Source of the DNA: Tridacna crocea
Taxonomy: Eukaryota; Mollusca; Bivalvia; Cardiida; Cardiidae
DNA: 64,000 nucleotides
NCBI GenBank assembly: GCA_943736015.1
Contig: OX031061.1
Coordinates: 15,695,290 to 15,759,289, forward strand
Direction: 5' to 3'
Part shown: positions 31,959 through 42,795 of the stretch, piece after piece
How positions within the stretch are numbered: the stretch's first letter is position 1
Layout of the letters: each line of letters opens with the position of its first letter
The notes under the pieces: model-generated
The model's input: the letters and a program-made list of their open reading frames with translations, nothing else
Database searches by the model: none
What the model was told of the DNA's origin: nothing
Translations under genes and position numbers: made by a program

Positions 31959-32089
31959 CTCTGTACCAAACAATCCCGACTTTTAATGACCCTGTCTGAG
32001 AAAGAAGCCTATAGAAAACATTGTTGGAAAAGGAGAAAATGCTTGTTACCAGGCTTGTAAAAAGCAGGGATTGTTTGGTAAAGGGTTAA
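31955..32089 (+). mobile_element. TTAA hairpin MITE A18, both ends L-type
   Basis: It starts TTAACTCTGTACCAAACAAT and ends GATTGTTTGGTAAAGGGTTAA. Both termini are the L end, so the 135-bp unit is a short palindrome-like derivative. It shares TTAA with A17 and A19. Confidence 0.8.
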
Positions 32090-32301
32090 CTCTTTACCAC
32101 ACAATTCCGACTTTTAATGACCCTGAGAAAGAAGCCTATAGAAAACATTGTTGGAAAAGGAGAAGATGTTGGTAACCATTTTCTACAATATTTAATACCT
32201 TATCAAAGTCAGAAATCATCATATTACCAATATTTAATTTTCTTCTGCAGATGCTTTGAATTTGGTCCAGTCCAAAAATTTGTTGTTTAGTAAAGAGTTA
32301 A
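32086..32301 (+). mobile_element. TTAA hairpin MITE A19
   Basis: L end first, R end last (GTTGTTTAGTAAAGAGTTAA). The hairpin is largely lost. Confidence 0.75.
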
Positions 32302-32450
32302 AGGCCAAGTAGTATTCAAAACTAGACAACATGGTTGTTGTTGAAATAGTTTTAAATTTTAATAATATGTGATGAAGATGACGGTCGGTTACGGTACAGT
32401 TGGTTGAACTGTTAGACCCTGGCAAAAAGAAAATAACTTTTGACTCACTA

Positions 32451-32660
32451 CCAAATGACCAAATTTAGGTTTGTCCCAATCAAAAGCATTTGAAGACGAC
32501 AAAATAAGTGACTGAAAATTACCAGCATTTTCTCCTTTTCCCACAATGCTTTGTACCCTTCACAAAACAAATTCCAAATTTTCAGTCACTTTTATTTTGT
32601 CGTCTGCATATACTTTTCATTTGGACAAGCCTAAAATTTTGTCGTTAGGAAAAGAGTTAA
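32451..32660. mobile_element. TTAA hairpin MITE A20, both ends R-type
   Basis: The left part (CAAATTTAGGTTTGTCCCAA ... GACGACAAAATAAGTGACTG) and the right part (CAGTCACTTTTATTTTGTCG ... CTAAAATTTTGTCG) are complements of about 80 bp. A single CCAGCATTTTCTCC arm lies between them. Confidence 0.8.
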
Positions 32661-32892
32661 AGATATCTATACGCAAAAGAGATCATATATAGTTTGCAAT
32701 ACGCAAAAAGGGATAATCAGACATTAGGATATTTAGCCTGTGTAGTCTGTGCAGGCTTCACTGAGATAAAAGTTTACGGCAACATTTGATGTTATCCCAC
32801 AGTAGACTTGCACGAAACAGAAAATCACATACGATTGGAATGTGTTGTCTTGGGTCAGCCTGAGGGGGCTGTGCCGGCTGATCTGGCACACG

Positions 32893-33121
32893 TTAACCTA
32901 TTACCACTCAATCCCTACTTTTGACGCCCCTAGAAAAGAAGCCTTTTGAAAACATTGTGGGGAAAGGAGAAAATGCTGGTAACCAGCATTTTCTCCTTTT
33001 CCCACAATGTTTCCTACCTAATCAATGAACACTTGCACCATTTGAGCCACACTGAAATTGTCCTTTGCAAATGCTTTTAATTTGGATAGAGGTAAAATTT
33101 TGTCGTCTGGTAAAGGGTTAA
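32893..33121 (+). mobile_element. TTAA hairpin MITE A21 (complete)
   Basis: It starts TTAACCTATTACCACTCAAT and ends GTCTGGTAAAGGGTTAA, full hairpin, 229 bp. Confidence 0.88.
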
Positions 33122-33253
33122 GCAAATGTCTCAGTACCTCTTTACATGTGGTACAGGGCATATAGACATCTTTCATACTTTGTTTATATTGAACATTGTT
33201 ATAAATATTGTATTAGCAGCTTAGGTCATATCATTGTGGGCAGTACTCCTACC

Positions 33254-34263
33254 TACCGTAATTTGCTTAAATTTTGGGACAGTAAAAAATAATTAATTTT
33301 TTTTGTGTCCCTAAACTTTGGTCTACAAAAAATAATTATTATGTCAGCTGTCCCAAAACTTATGGTCAAACAAGACTATCTGTCCTACTGAAAGTCAGTC
33401 GCCGCTAACCCGTCGAATATTGCCAACGTTGAAATATTGGAATGTCACTGATGTCAGGTTTGCAGGGTGATCTATTTTTAGACAGATTGGAATTCCACCG
33501 ATCAATTTGAGCACCAAGAGTTTAAAACTTCGCATCTTCTCATTGTTTTTGTTGATTATTAACTTGTCACTCATTATTGTCAGCGTCTTTGGATCGCGAT
33601 GAAGATGTTTTTGTGCATTTTTAGATAAATTCACAACATATCTTACCTCCTCACATGTACGTCAGGTGACGTTAATTCCACTCTGACAAGTACCTACTCG
33701 GACCGATCTCAAATTTGATTGGTTTGTCGATCTTGGATCGATAAACCTTGGGTAAAAGTGTCTACCTTGATTTCTATTTATAGACATTGAACTTGATTGA
33801 CCATGAATTACACGCGTGTCATCTCTGTCAACTTCAGATGTACACACGTTATGGACCTTGGATAGAGGTTTATCACACCCTTTTTACACTCACGTCGGAT
33901 TTCTGTTTGATTTTAGGTTTAAATTAGACTGTCATGTGATCGTTTTTTTTTTTTGTCTTGAATCAGGTAACTCCCATCGAAATCGTGAGGGTTGGGAAGT
34001 ATGCTTACAACGTTACATGTTGAGAAATAAAAGCGAAAGCTGAAAAAAATATATGCAAACAAACGTTTTCAAACGGATTGAAAGATTTTCTTTTTCTCTT
34101 AATAGCTATTCACTGTCCCAATTCTTTGGAACAAAAAAAATACAGATCTCGCTTTGCAATTTTTAGTATGCCCCAAATCTTTGGGTCATGAAAAATAATT
34201 ACTTTCAAAATTTTTGATGGTGTCCCAATTTTTTGGGTGTCCCAAAACACGCATATTACGGTA
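33254..34263. mobile_element. 1-kb DNA element with ~26-bp inverted termini and TA flanks
   Basis: The left end TACCGTAATTTGC ... TTTTGGGACA and the right end TGTCCCAAAACACGCATATTACGGTA are inverted repeats. Both sides begin or end with TA, as for Tc1/mariner/pogo-type targets. Subterminal GTCCCAA motifs repeat inwards. No transposase frame is seen; the internal open frames are not recognised. Confidence 0.7.
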
Positions 34264-34267
34264 TGTG

Positions 34268-34425
34268 TTTCCTGGCTTTCACTCACTATAACTGTCACAA
34301 CTTTCTTTATAAGTCAATGACTACTTTTCTTACATGCAGCAGAGGTTAAAGACAAAAATTTACGGGTAAGAAAGTTCGCCCCAACCCTTTACAGATCTCA
34401 CAACCACCAGGGCCTCATTTTATTA
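34268..34425 (-). mobile_element. tRNA-derived SINE (family 1), truncated
   Basis: On the minus strand it shares CCTGGTGGTTGTGAGATCTG and the GTCATTGACTT ... GTTGTGACAG body with 1762-2016. The A-box end is cut near the TTAA element that follows. Confidence 0.6.
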
Positions 34426-34432
34426 ACCCTTT

Positions 34433-34650
34433 ATTCCATAGATACGCATTTCTATGCATTGCTTGTAGGAGCCTTTGGAAAACATTGTTGCAAAAGGTGA
34501 AATTGCTCGTGTCGAGCAATTTCACCTCTTGTCACAATGTTTTCTACACTATCAAAAGGTGTCATATACACATAAGAACGGCTTCATCCTTGCTGTTATT
34601 TAGGGTCAATTAGAGATGCCATAGAAATGCCTTATAGGGTAAAGGGTTAA
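34433..34650 (+). mobile_element. TTAA hairpin MITE, B-type core (copy A22, complete)
   Basis: It starts TTAACCCTTTATTCCATAGA and ends AGGGTAAAGGGTTAA. The hairpin is CAAAAGGTGAAATTGCTCG / CGAGCAATTTCACCTCTTG. It is the reference for the B subfamily. Confidence 0.88.
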
Positions 34651-36072
34651 GGTAGTAACAAACAAAATTTTCATAAGTTTTAAGTTACTTTAGTATAGTG
34701 GCATTGATCTGCCTTGAGACACATGAAAACTATCATGAGACTTTAAAGCGTATTAAGCGAAATTTTCCCGTATTATAATCTCCCGAATCGAGTATGCTGA
34801 CTAAAGGGAAATTCCCTTCGTAGTGCCCCAATTCAATGAAAACTGACGTCACTGGAAACTGAAGTCACTATAACGTGCAGTTCGGTGCATAAATGTGCAG
34901 TCTGGTGATCAGTCCATGCTGCCATTTTGGATGTTGTGTTGCACGTGTAGGGATGTTTACATGGCATTCAAAAGGGAAAATGGATTTACATGGTTTTTGC
35001 CAGGGAATATGATATATATGTTCCCAGCATGTTAACCAATCAGAATACAAGAAATTTCTTTGCAGTATAATAGATACAATGAGTATAGGGTTGAGTGCAG
35101 ATTTTTGTGTTTTCATCGAGATATAAAATGCAATTGCCTTATTACATGGCAAATAACGCCCAAAGGGCAAATACGACAATAAATAGGAGTTAATTTCCTT
35201 TGGCAGATACTTGGTAGAATGGGCATGAATACACAATCTATTTTTAGCTTTTCAACATTTTTTTTTTTTTCAATCAAAGGCGGCCATTTTGCTGGCTTTG
35301 AAATCAATACTTTCGATGATTCATCGAACAAAATATTTAAAAAATAATTATGCACATGAACAATATAATCAACTATCTGAACTTGAGGCTAAACGGACGA
35401 TGTGTTCATTCGAGTGACCTTTTTAAAAATAATTTGTAAAAATGTATGTTTATGTACCGTCGACAGATCTGTTCTCAATGAGTATCTATCTGTTGCCGAT
35501 ATAAGACTTGGTCTATCAATAGTAATTCAATATTAGTTGTTTTCATGAACACTGGCGAGTTCTGATTGGCTGAAAACTTTCTTTCATATCTCCATAAAGA
35601 TTTTTCACCAGCGCCAAGACTACTTTTGCAGTCAAAGTAATGTAAACAAATATGTATTCGAAATTTCATAACGGTTTTCTTTCTGATTTCTGATTCATTT
35701 TCAAAGTTCAACTTGCTAGCTCAATTTATTTTCTCTAAATATTGAAAGAAATATCCAACAGTAAATTCAACAAGAGAGCTGGGTTCTAACAATCTTATTT
35801 TCAACTTACTTCTAGTGTATTGAACTTCTAAAAATGTAATAAATCTGCTGAAGCTGCAAATGTTCAATACTATAATGAGGCCTCAAATACACATCATTGT
35901 TAATAATGAGGCCTCAAATACACATCATTGTTACATCAGGTACCAGAGTTTTTACCGTTCTATGAATTATGAATGAAACGGGCATTAATAAATACGCAAT
36001 GTTGGATTTTGAATGGAAAGAAAATGTTATTATTTTTTAAGTGCATATTTGTTGTCTGTGATATTGAATTAT
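34651..36072. other. unannotated stretch
   Basis: No gene was recognised. It contains a 31-bp tandem duplication (AATGAGGCCTCAAATACACA) at 35873-35935. Confidence 0.3.
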
Positions 36073-36145
36073 AAGGAATGAAGAGAATTTTCTTTTTCAT
36101 TAAGGTACATACCTCCATGAAATGAAAAAATTCTCTTTATTCCTT
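36073..36145. repeat. palindrome AAGGAATRAAGAGAATTTT
   Basis: Arms of about 30 bp with a short loop around GGTACATACC, directly before TTAA element A23. Confidence 0.7.
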
Positions 36146-36355
36146 AAATGTTTTAGACTGGTCCAAATTGAATGCATTTGCAGATGACAAATTACTTGTT
36201 GCCCAAGTGATGGGATTTGTTTCTGAAAGGTTAGAAAACATTGTGGGAAAGGGAGAAAATGCTGGTTGCCAGCATTTTCTCCTTTTCCCACAATGTTTTC
36301 AAAAGTTTTGTCTACCAGGGTTGTTAAAACTAGGGAATGTGTAGTAAAGAATTAA
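36144..36355 (-). mobile_element. TTAA hairpin MITE A23
   Basis: R end first (GTTTTAGACTGGTCC; outer part lost), full hairpin, L end last (GTGTAGTAAAGAATTAA). Confidence 0.8.
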
Positions 36356-36484
36356 TTGGTATTTTGTGGCATGGCTAGAGATGTTTGTATTCATTGATAT
36401 CATGATAATTGAAAGAGATAGGACCTGTCTTTTGAGCTGGGTTTATTTTTGTTTAGAAAAATTGAGAGTGATAGAATTTTTTTT

Positions 36485-36712
36485 TTAACCCTTTACCAAA
36501 CATCAAAATTGTAGACTGGTCCAAGGTGAAAGCAAGTGCAGAAAACAAAATGAATATTACTCTAAAATAGAAACATGTGTCCAGCTGGAAGAAAACATTG
36601 TGGAAAAAGGAGAAAATGCTGGTTACCAGCATTTTCTCCTTTTCCCACAATGTTTTCAGAAGGCTTCTTTCTGAGGGTCGTAAAAACCAAGGATTGTTTG
36701 GGAAAGGGTTAA
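36485..36712 (-). mobile_element. TTAA hairpin MITE A24 (complete)
   Basis: It starts TTAACCCTTTACCAAACATC and ends GTTTGGGAAAGGGTTAA, full hairpin. Confidence 0.88.
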
Positions 36713-37764
36713 GCTGGGCTTATTGTCTCTTAAATTTAATTTTTTAGGCTTCTTTCTGTTTGTAATGTCTGTATTCAATGCCAGTTCTTTGTATGGCACA
36801 TTTACTTTTATCATACTGCAAAGAAATTTCTTGTGATCTGATTGGATAATATACCCCGAACATATAATATCATGCACACTGGCAAAACCAATAAAAAAGC
36901 AGTTTCTCTTTCTTGAGCCCTGTATACATGACTTCACTATCAACCCAACATCCAAAATGGCGGTGTTGATCAAGGTTAACATCATCAAGTCTATGTGTCA
37001 AGTTGCACATTTTTGCACGTATTACCAAGGTTTCAGTGATATCAGTTCCCAGTGACATCATTTTTCACTGAATTTGGGCACTCAGAGGGGAAATCTTACC
37101 TTGTCAGCATATCAAATTTTTTAAACCAGAAACAGGTAAAATTGGCTTAACATATTTTGGAATGGTAAAATTTTGCAAAATAATAAATTTGTTGTATGGT
37201 CAGGTGGCAGGGGACTTAGAAACTTGTCGCCATCCTGCCTTGGGCTCGGGATGACAGGATTCACCACAGGTGTGAACAAGTTTCCAAGTCCCATGCTACC
37301 TGAATGTACAACTAATAATATGGCAGTAGAGTGATACAGGGATATAATTGCTCTCATGTTAAATCCTGGGTAAGGGTTACCTGCCTTTTCTCCATTTCCC
37401 ACAACTTTTTAGACAAAATAACTTATCTTGTTACTGATGATGTTTAGAAGTGTTGAATATTGAGAATGAAGTAAAATATGTATCAGTCTTTATTTTGCCC
37501 CGAGATGATACTATTCATGGGGTAAAAAAACGCTCTCCTACTACTGAACTTTGGAAGTAAACTTATAAAAACCACTTTATGTCAGAGGTTATTGATATTT
37601 ATGTTTATAAAAGTTGATTAGAAAGGGTTGTATTCAGTGATATCTGATATTTTAAAAAGATTGAAACCTTTTTGGGGGCTGGGCTTATTTCCTTTGTGCA
37701 ATTTGGGAACTCTTAATATTAATACCTGTTTCAATGCCATTTCTGTAAGAATTTATAAGACAGC
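36713..37764. other. unannotated stretch
   Basis: No gene was recognised. An inverted pair near 37195-37315 (GTCAGGTGGCAGGGGACTTAG / CAAGTCCCATGCTACCTGA) may be the remnant of a palindromic element. Confidence 0.35.
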
Positions 37765-37955
37765 TTTATATAGACTGGTCCAGATTGAAAACATAATTAT
37801 GCAAATAACAAAATAATGACTGAAGAATTGAAGTTTTGATTTGGGAAGGGTAAAAAACATCGTGGTTATCAGCATTTTCTCCTTTTCCCACAATGTTTTC
37901 AAACAGCTTCTACCTCAGGGTTCTCAAAAGTCGTCATTGTGTGGTAAAGGATTAA
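37765..37955 (-). mobile_element. TTAA hairpin MITE A25, left hairpin arm partly deleted
   Basis: R part (AGACTGGTCCAGATTGAAAA) and L end (GTGTGGTAAAGGATTAA) are present. Only CATCGTGG remains of the left arm. Confidence 0.75.
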
Positions 37956-38037
37956 AGCAGCGTTAAACTCCAATACATGTACAAATAAACAAAAGACTTC
38001 TTCTGCAGTGCTAAGTTGAGATTACTTTGTTTAAGAG

Positions 38038-38266
38038 TTAACCCTTTACCACACAATGACAACTTTTAATGGTCCTGGGAAAGAGGCCTCTTGAAATCAT
38101 TGTGGGAATAACAGAAAATGCTGGTAATCAGCAATTCTTTCCTTTTCCCACCATGTTTTCTATCCTATAAAGGAAAAATTGCATCATTTGAGCCACATTG
38201 AAATTGTTGTCACCAAATACCTTTAATTTGGACAAGACTAAATTGTTTTCGTCTGGTAAAAAGTAA
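38038..38266 (+). mobile_element. TTAA hairpin MITE A26
   Basis: L end first (TTAACCCTTTACCACACAAT), R end last (TCTGGTAAAAAGTAA). Hairpin with mismatches. Confidence 0.8.
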
Positions 38267-38272
38267 ACAGTT

Positions 38273-38501
38273 TTAACCCATTACCACACAATCCCTACTT
38301 TTGACGCCCCTAAGAAAGAAGCTTTTAGAAAACATTGTGGGAAAAGGAGGAAATGCTGGTAACCAGCATTTTCTCCTTTTCCCACAATGTTTTCTTACCT
38401 TCACAAAACATATTTCAAATTTTCGGTCACTTTTATGTTGTCGTCTGCAAATGCTTTCAATTTGGACCAGTCTAAAATATTGTCGTTTGGTAATGGGTTA
38501 A
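38273..38501 (+). mobile_element. TTAA hairpin MITE A27 (complete)
   Basis: L end first, R end last (GTTTGGTAATGGGTTAA), near-perfect hairpin, 229 bp. It lies 6 bp after A26. Confidence 0.88.
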
Positions 38502-38577
38502 GTTGAAGTTTTGTTTTGGCATGGTTAGAAAATGAAAGCATTTTTCACTGACATTTATGTAAATTATACAATATGTA

Positions 38578-39857
38578 CACATTTTTGGACTCCACAAAAT
38601 TCAAATCATTTGCAGATGACCAGTGAAATGCTCCAATAGCATGATGTGGATGTGAAAGGATGGAAAATATTGTTGGAAAGGGAGAAAAATGCTTGTTACC
38701 TGCATTTTTAGCTCACCTGAGCACAACATGCGTAAGGGGAGCTTTTAGGATCACCCGGTGTCCGTCGTCCGTCCTGTGTCATCAACAATTCTTTAAACAT
38801 AAACTCCTCCTAAACTGCAGGGCCAATTTGGACCAAACTTGGCTGAAATGTTTCTTGGGAGGTCCTCTTTAGAAATTGTTCACAGAATTTGATTCCGTCA
38901 AAAACTCTGGTTGCCATGGCAACCAAATAGAAGTTTCTAAGAAATTCTTTAAAAATCTTCTTCTCTGAAACCATTGGCCAGATTTTAAAATAATTTCACA
39001 GGGATGTTCCTTGGGTGAACCTTTTCCAAAACTGTTTGCAAAATTTTGATCCGTCAAGAAACATGGCTCTGGTGAATGAGGGCAACTTGCACTATACAGA
39101 AATGAAGGAATTCTTAAAAATTCTTCTTCTCTGAAACCGCTGGTAAGATTTTGAAATAATTTCTCATGGATGTTCTTTGGGTGACCCTTTTCAAAAACTG
39201 TTTGCGAAATTTTGATATGTGAAGAAACATGGCTCTGATGAATGGGGGCTACTTGCACTATACAGAAATGAAGAAGTTCAGGAAAATTCTTCTTCTCTGA
39301 AACGGCACTACGGATTTTAAAATAACTTCACAGAGATGTTCCAAAAAGTGTTTGTGAAATTTTGATCCGTCAAGAAACATGGCTCTGGTGAATGGGGGTT
39401 ACTTACACTATAAAGACATAAAGAAATTATTGAAAATTCTTTTTCTCTGAAACAGCTGGTCAGATTATAAAATAATTTCACAGAAATGTTACTTTAATGA
39501 CCCTTTTCAAAATTTGTTCGCTAAATTTTGATCCATGAAGAAACATGGCTCTGGTGAATGGGAATTACTTGCACTATACAGAAATGAAGAAATTCTTAAA
39601 AATTCTTCTTTTTTGAAATTGATGGTCAGATTTTGAAATTACTTTTACAGGCGACCTTTTGAAAATAGCTTGGCAAAATATTAATTTTTTGTAACAATGT
39701 TTTAATAACTCTAAAAAAATAGGCTATAGTCCTCTCAAAAATTCTGGTAAGCGATCCAGGGCCGTCTTGGCCCTCTTGTTTTCCTTTTCCCACAATGTTT
39801 TCAGAAGCTTTCTGTATTAGGGTCATTGTTACTTGGAATTATTAAGTAAAGTATTAG
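38578..39857 (-). mobile_element. TTAA hairpin MITE A28, split by a 1.07-kb element
   Basis: The left part (38578-38709) reads to the hairpin loop region and the right part (39781-39857) resumes at CCTTTTCCCACAATGTTTTC. The paralogous copy at 42578-42795 is uninterrupted at this point. Confidence 0.75.
38710..39780 (+). mobile_element. AGCTCACC...CTCTTG element E1 with internal tandem repeats
   Basis: It begins AGCTCACCTGAGCACAACAT, contains about five diverged ~165-bp units (CTGGTCAGATTTTGAAATAA, GAAACATGGCTCTGGTGAAT, CTTGCACTATACAGAAATGA) and ends with the hairpin GGGCCGTCTTGGCCC then TCTTG. No protein is encoded. The architecture resembles tandem-repeat-bearing elements of bivalves (pearl/HINE type; comparison from memory of families). 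Confidence 0.8.
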
Positions 39858-39879
39858 TGAGAGATGGTTTAAACTTTTT

Positions 39880-41802
39880 AGCTCACCTGAGCACAACGTG
39901 CTCAAGGGGAGCTTTTAGGATCACCCGTCGTCCGTCGTCCGTCGTCCGTCGTCAACAATTCTTTAAACATCAACTCCTCCTAAAACGCTGGGCCAATTTG
40001 GACCAAACTTGGCAGGAATGTTCCTTGGGAGGTCCTCTTTAAAAATTGTTCACAGAATTTGATTCCATCAAAAACTCTGGTTGCCATGGCAACCAAATGG
40101 AAGTTTTTAGCAAATTCTTTAAAAATCTTCTCCTCTGAAACCGCTGGTCCGATTTTGAAATAATTTCACAGATATGTTCCTTGGGTGACCTTTTTCAAAA
40201 TTTGTTCGTAAAATTTTGATTCGTCAAAAATTGTGGCTCTGGTGAATGGGGGCTTCTTGCACTATACAGAAATGAAGGGATTCTTTAAAAATCTTCTGCT
40301 CTGAAACCGCTGGTCAGATTTTGAAATGATTTCACAGATATGTTCCTTGGGTAACCCTTTTCAAAAATTGTTCGTGAAATTTTGATCCGTCAAAAAATGT
40401 GGCTCTGGTGAATGGGGGCTTCTTGCACTATACAGAAATGAAGGAATTCTTAAAAAATCTTCTTCTCTGATACCGCTGGTCAGATTTTGAAATAATTTCA
40501 CAGAGTTGTTCCTTGGGTCACCCTTTTAAAAAATTGTTCGCGAAATTTTGATTGGTCAAGAAACATGGCTCTGGTGAATGGGGGCTTCTTGCACTATACA
40601 GAAATGAAGAAATTCTTAAAAATTCTTCTTCTCTGAAACAGCTGGTTAGATTTTGAAATAATTTCACAGACTTGTTCCTTGGGTGACCCTTTTCAAAAGT
40701 TGTTTGCGAAATTTTGATTCGTCAAAAATTGTGGCTCTGGTGAATGGGGGCTTCTTGCACTATACAGAAATGAAGGAATTCTTAAAAAATCTTCTTCTCT
40801 GAAACCGCTGGTCAGATTTTGAAATAATTTCACAGAGTTGTTCCATGGATGACCCTTTTAAAAAATTGTTCGCGAAATTTTGATTGGTCAAGAAACATGG
40901 CTCTGGTGAATGGGGGCTTCTTGCACTATACAGAAATGAAGAAATTCTTAAAAATTCTTCTTCTCTGAAACAGCTGGTTAGATTTTGAAATAATTTCACA
41001 GACTTGTTCCTTGGGTTACCCTTTTCAAAAATTGTTTGCGAAATTTTGATTGGTCAAGAAACATGGCTCTGGTGAATGGGGGCTACTTGCACTATACAGA
41101 AATGAAGAAATTCTTGAAAATTCTTCTTCTCTGAAATGGCTGGACAGATTTTGAAAAAATTTTACAGAAATGTTCCTTGGGTGACCCTTTTCTAAAATTG
41201 TTCGCGAAATTTTGATTGGCCAAGAAACATAGCTCTAGTGAATGGGGGCTACTTGCACTATATGGAAATGAAGAATTTCTTGATAATTCTTCTTCTCTGA
41301 AACCCGTGGTCAGATTTTAAAATAATCTGACAGAGATGTTCTTTGGGTGACCCTTTCCAAAAGCTGTACATATAATTTTGATCCGTCAAGAATCATGGCT
41401 CTTGTGAATGGGGGCTACTTGCACTATAAGGACATGATGAAATTCTTTAAAATTCTCTCTTCTCTGAAACCAGTGGTCAGATTTTGAAATAATTTCAGAG
41501 ATTTTCCTTGGGTGACCCTTTTCAAAACTTGTTTGTAAATTTTGATCCATCAAGAAACATGGCTCTCGTGGATGGGGGCTACTTGCTCTTATACAGAAAT
41601 GAAGAATTCTTAAAAATTCTTCTTTTTGAAACTGATGGTCAGATTTCGAAATGACTTTTACAGGTGACTTTTTGAAAATTGCTTGGCAAAATTATAAATT
41701 TGGTTCCAATGTTTCAGTACCTCAAAAAAAAAAAAAAAAAATAGACTATGGTCATCTCAAAAATTCAGGTGAGCGATCCAGGGCCATCTTGGCCCTCTTG
41801 TT
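39880..41802 (+). mobile_element. AGCTCACC...CTCTTG element E2, about ten internal units
   Basis: Same ends as E1. Units of about 166 bp start near 40136, 40303, 40469, 40635, 40801, 40967, 41133, 41299, 41467 and 41628. Two successive 332-bp dimers (about 40430-40761 and 40762-41093) are nearly identical, showing recent growth of the array. The empty counterpart of its insertion site is at about 42812-42830. Confidence 0.85.
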
Positions 41803-41959
41803 ATAAACATTTGTCCGTCTTTTGCTTCCATCTTGTTACTTATTTCTGCTTGCTGCTTATTTAATACCATGTTGTAAGATACTTAAATAAATTCTTGCTA
41901 AGCTGAACTAATTCTGTCTTAATTGTCATGCTCTAGACTGGAGTGTTGTTTTAGCTCGA
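41803..41959 (+). repeat. duplicated flank, unit A
   Basis: ACATTTGTCCGTCTTTTGCT ... GAGTGTTGTTTTAGCTCGAC matches 42820-42943 (unit B) closely. It is part of a ~0.6-kb duplication. Confidence 0.8.
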
Positions 41960-42087
41960 CCAGTGTAATGCAGAGAAATGACCCCCCATTACAAAATGAC
42001 CGTAGTCAACGTAGAGGAATGACCCATGGGTCGAGAAATGACCGTGGGTCATTTTGTAATGGGGGTCATTTCACTGCATTACACCGG
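41960..42087. mobile_element. MITE with long inverted repeats (TGTAATGCAGAG family, copy 2)
   Basis: It starts TGTAATGCAGAGAAATGACC and ends with the complement. CCAG and CCGG flank it. The duplicate locus at about 42940 reads GACCAGCCAGAGACC without it, which marks the insertion precisely and suggests a 4-bp target duplication. Confidence 0.85.
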
Positions 42088-42144
42088 CTAAAGACCATCA
42101 TGCTAATGTCATGGCCCTGTGTCAGTTGTTGTCTGTCCAAGTGT

Positions 42145-42420
42145 TATTTTTAGCCCAACTAAGCATGAAGTGCTCAAGATGAGCTTTTCTGATCGTGCTG
42201 TGTCCGTCGTGCAACGCCCGTCACGCGGTCATCAACATGAAATTTTACTTTGTGTTTATTCTAAAGGCCACATTTTTCTACAGATACTCGTGAAACTTGG
42301 TCAGAATGTTTTTCTTGATGAAAACCAGGACAAGTTCAAAATTGGGTAATGTTTCAAAAAGTATGTCACTGGACTAAAACTTAGAAAATCCTTATTTGCT
42401 TCCTAGCGACATTTTTAGCG
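42145..42420 (+). repeat. fragment of an AGCTCACC-related element
   Basis: TTTTTAGCCCAACTAAGCAT ... AGATGAGCTTTTCTGATCGT is a diverged 5' end of the E-type family. It continues into GAAACTTGGTCAGAATGTTT and AAAATTGGGTAATG, shared with 43280-43420. Confidence 0.65.
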
Positions 42421-42577
42421 ACATTCATTGAACTAGGTCAGATTGTATATCTTGTTTGTTTCGTTTACAAAACATTTTTGAATAGAACAATCCAGTTTTG
42501 ACTAATTTACATAGAAATGATCCTCCTATGGTCCTCTTCATATTTTTTTCAAAAAAGAAATATTAATATGCATAAAA

Positions 42578-42795
42578 GTTTTTACCACTAAACTTTGGAT
42601 TCCTGTAAATCCAAATCATTTGCCGACGACAAGTAAAATACTCCTTAACCTTGATTCGACTGTTAAAGGATAGAAAATATCATGGGAAAAGGAGAAAATG
42701 CTAATTACCAGCATATTTCTCCTTTTCCCACAATGTTTTCAAAAGCTTTCTGTATCAGGGCCATTGTTACTTGGAATTGTTAAGTAAAGTATTAA
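42578..42795 (-). mobile_element. TTAA hairpin MITE A29
   Basis: A diverged copy with hairpin GGAAAAGGAGAAAATGCTAA / CCAGCATATTTCTCC and right end GTTAAGTAAAGTATTAA. It is the uninterrupted counterpart of A28. Confidence 0.75.

Noticed and set aside
33395..33847. Open frames inside the TA-flanked 1-kb element as transposase remnants
   Set aside because: No DDE or HTH motif was visible; the element is treated as non-autonomous.
37340..37410. Another TTAA element around CCTTTTCTCCATTTCCCACAA
   Set aside because: Only one short arm is present without a partner or termini, too little to call a copy.
26951..38501. Regularly recurring ~30-bp repeats with variable intervening sequence, superficially CRISPR-like
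   Set aside because: The repeats are hairpin arms inside ~229-bp elements with TTAA ends; spacing is irregular, the intervening sequence is conserved between copies, and the genome is eukaryotic.
39258..41000. Several open frames with repeated peptides (SPEPCFLT, GSPKEH) on the minus strand
   Set aside because: They are translations of the ~166-bp internal repeats of E1, E2 and E4; the unit length and shifts rule out a real repeat protein.
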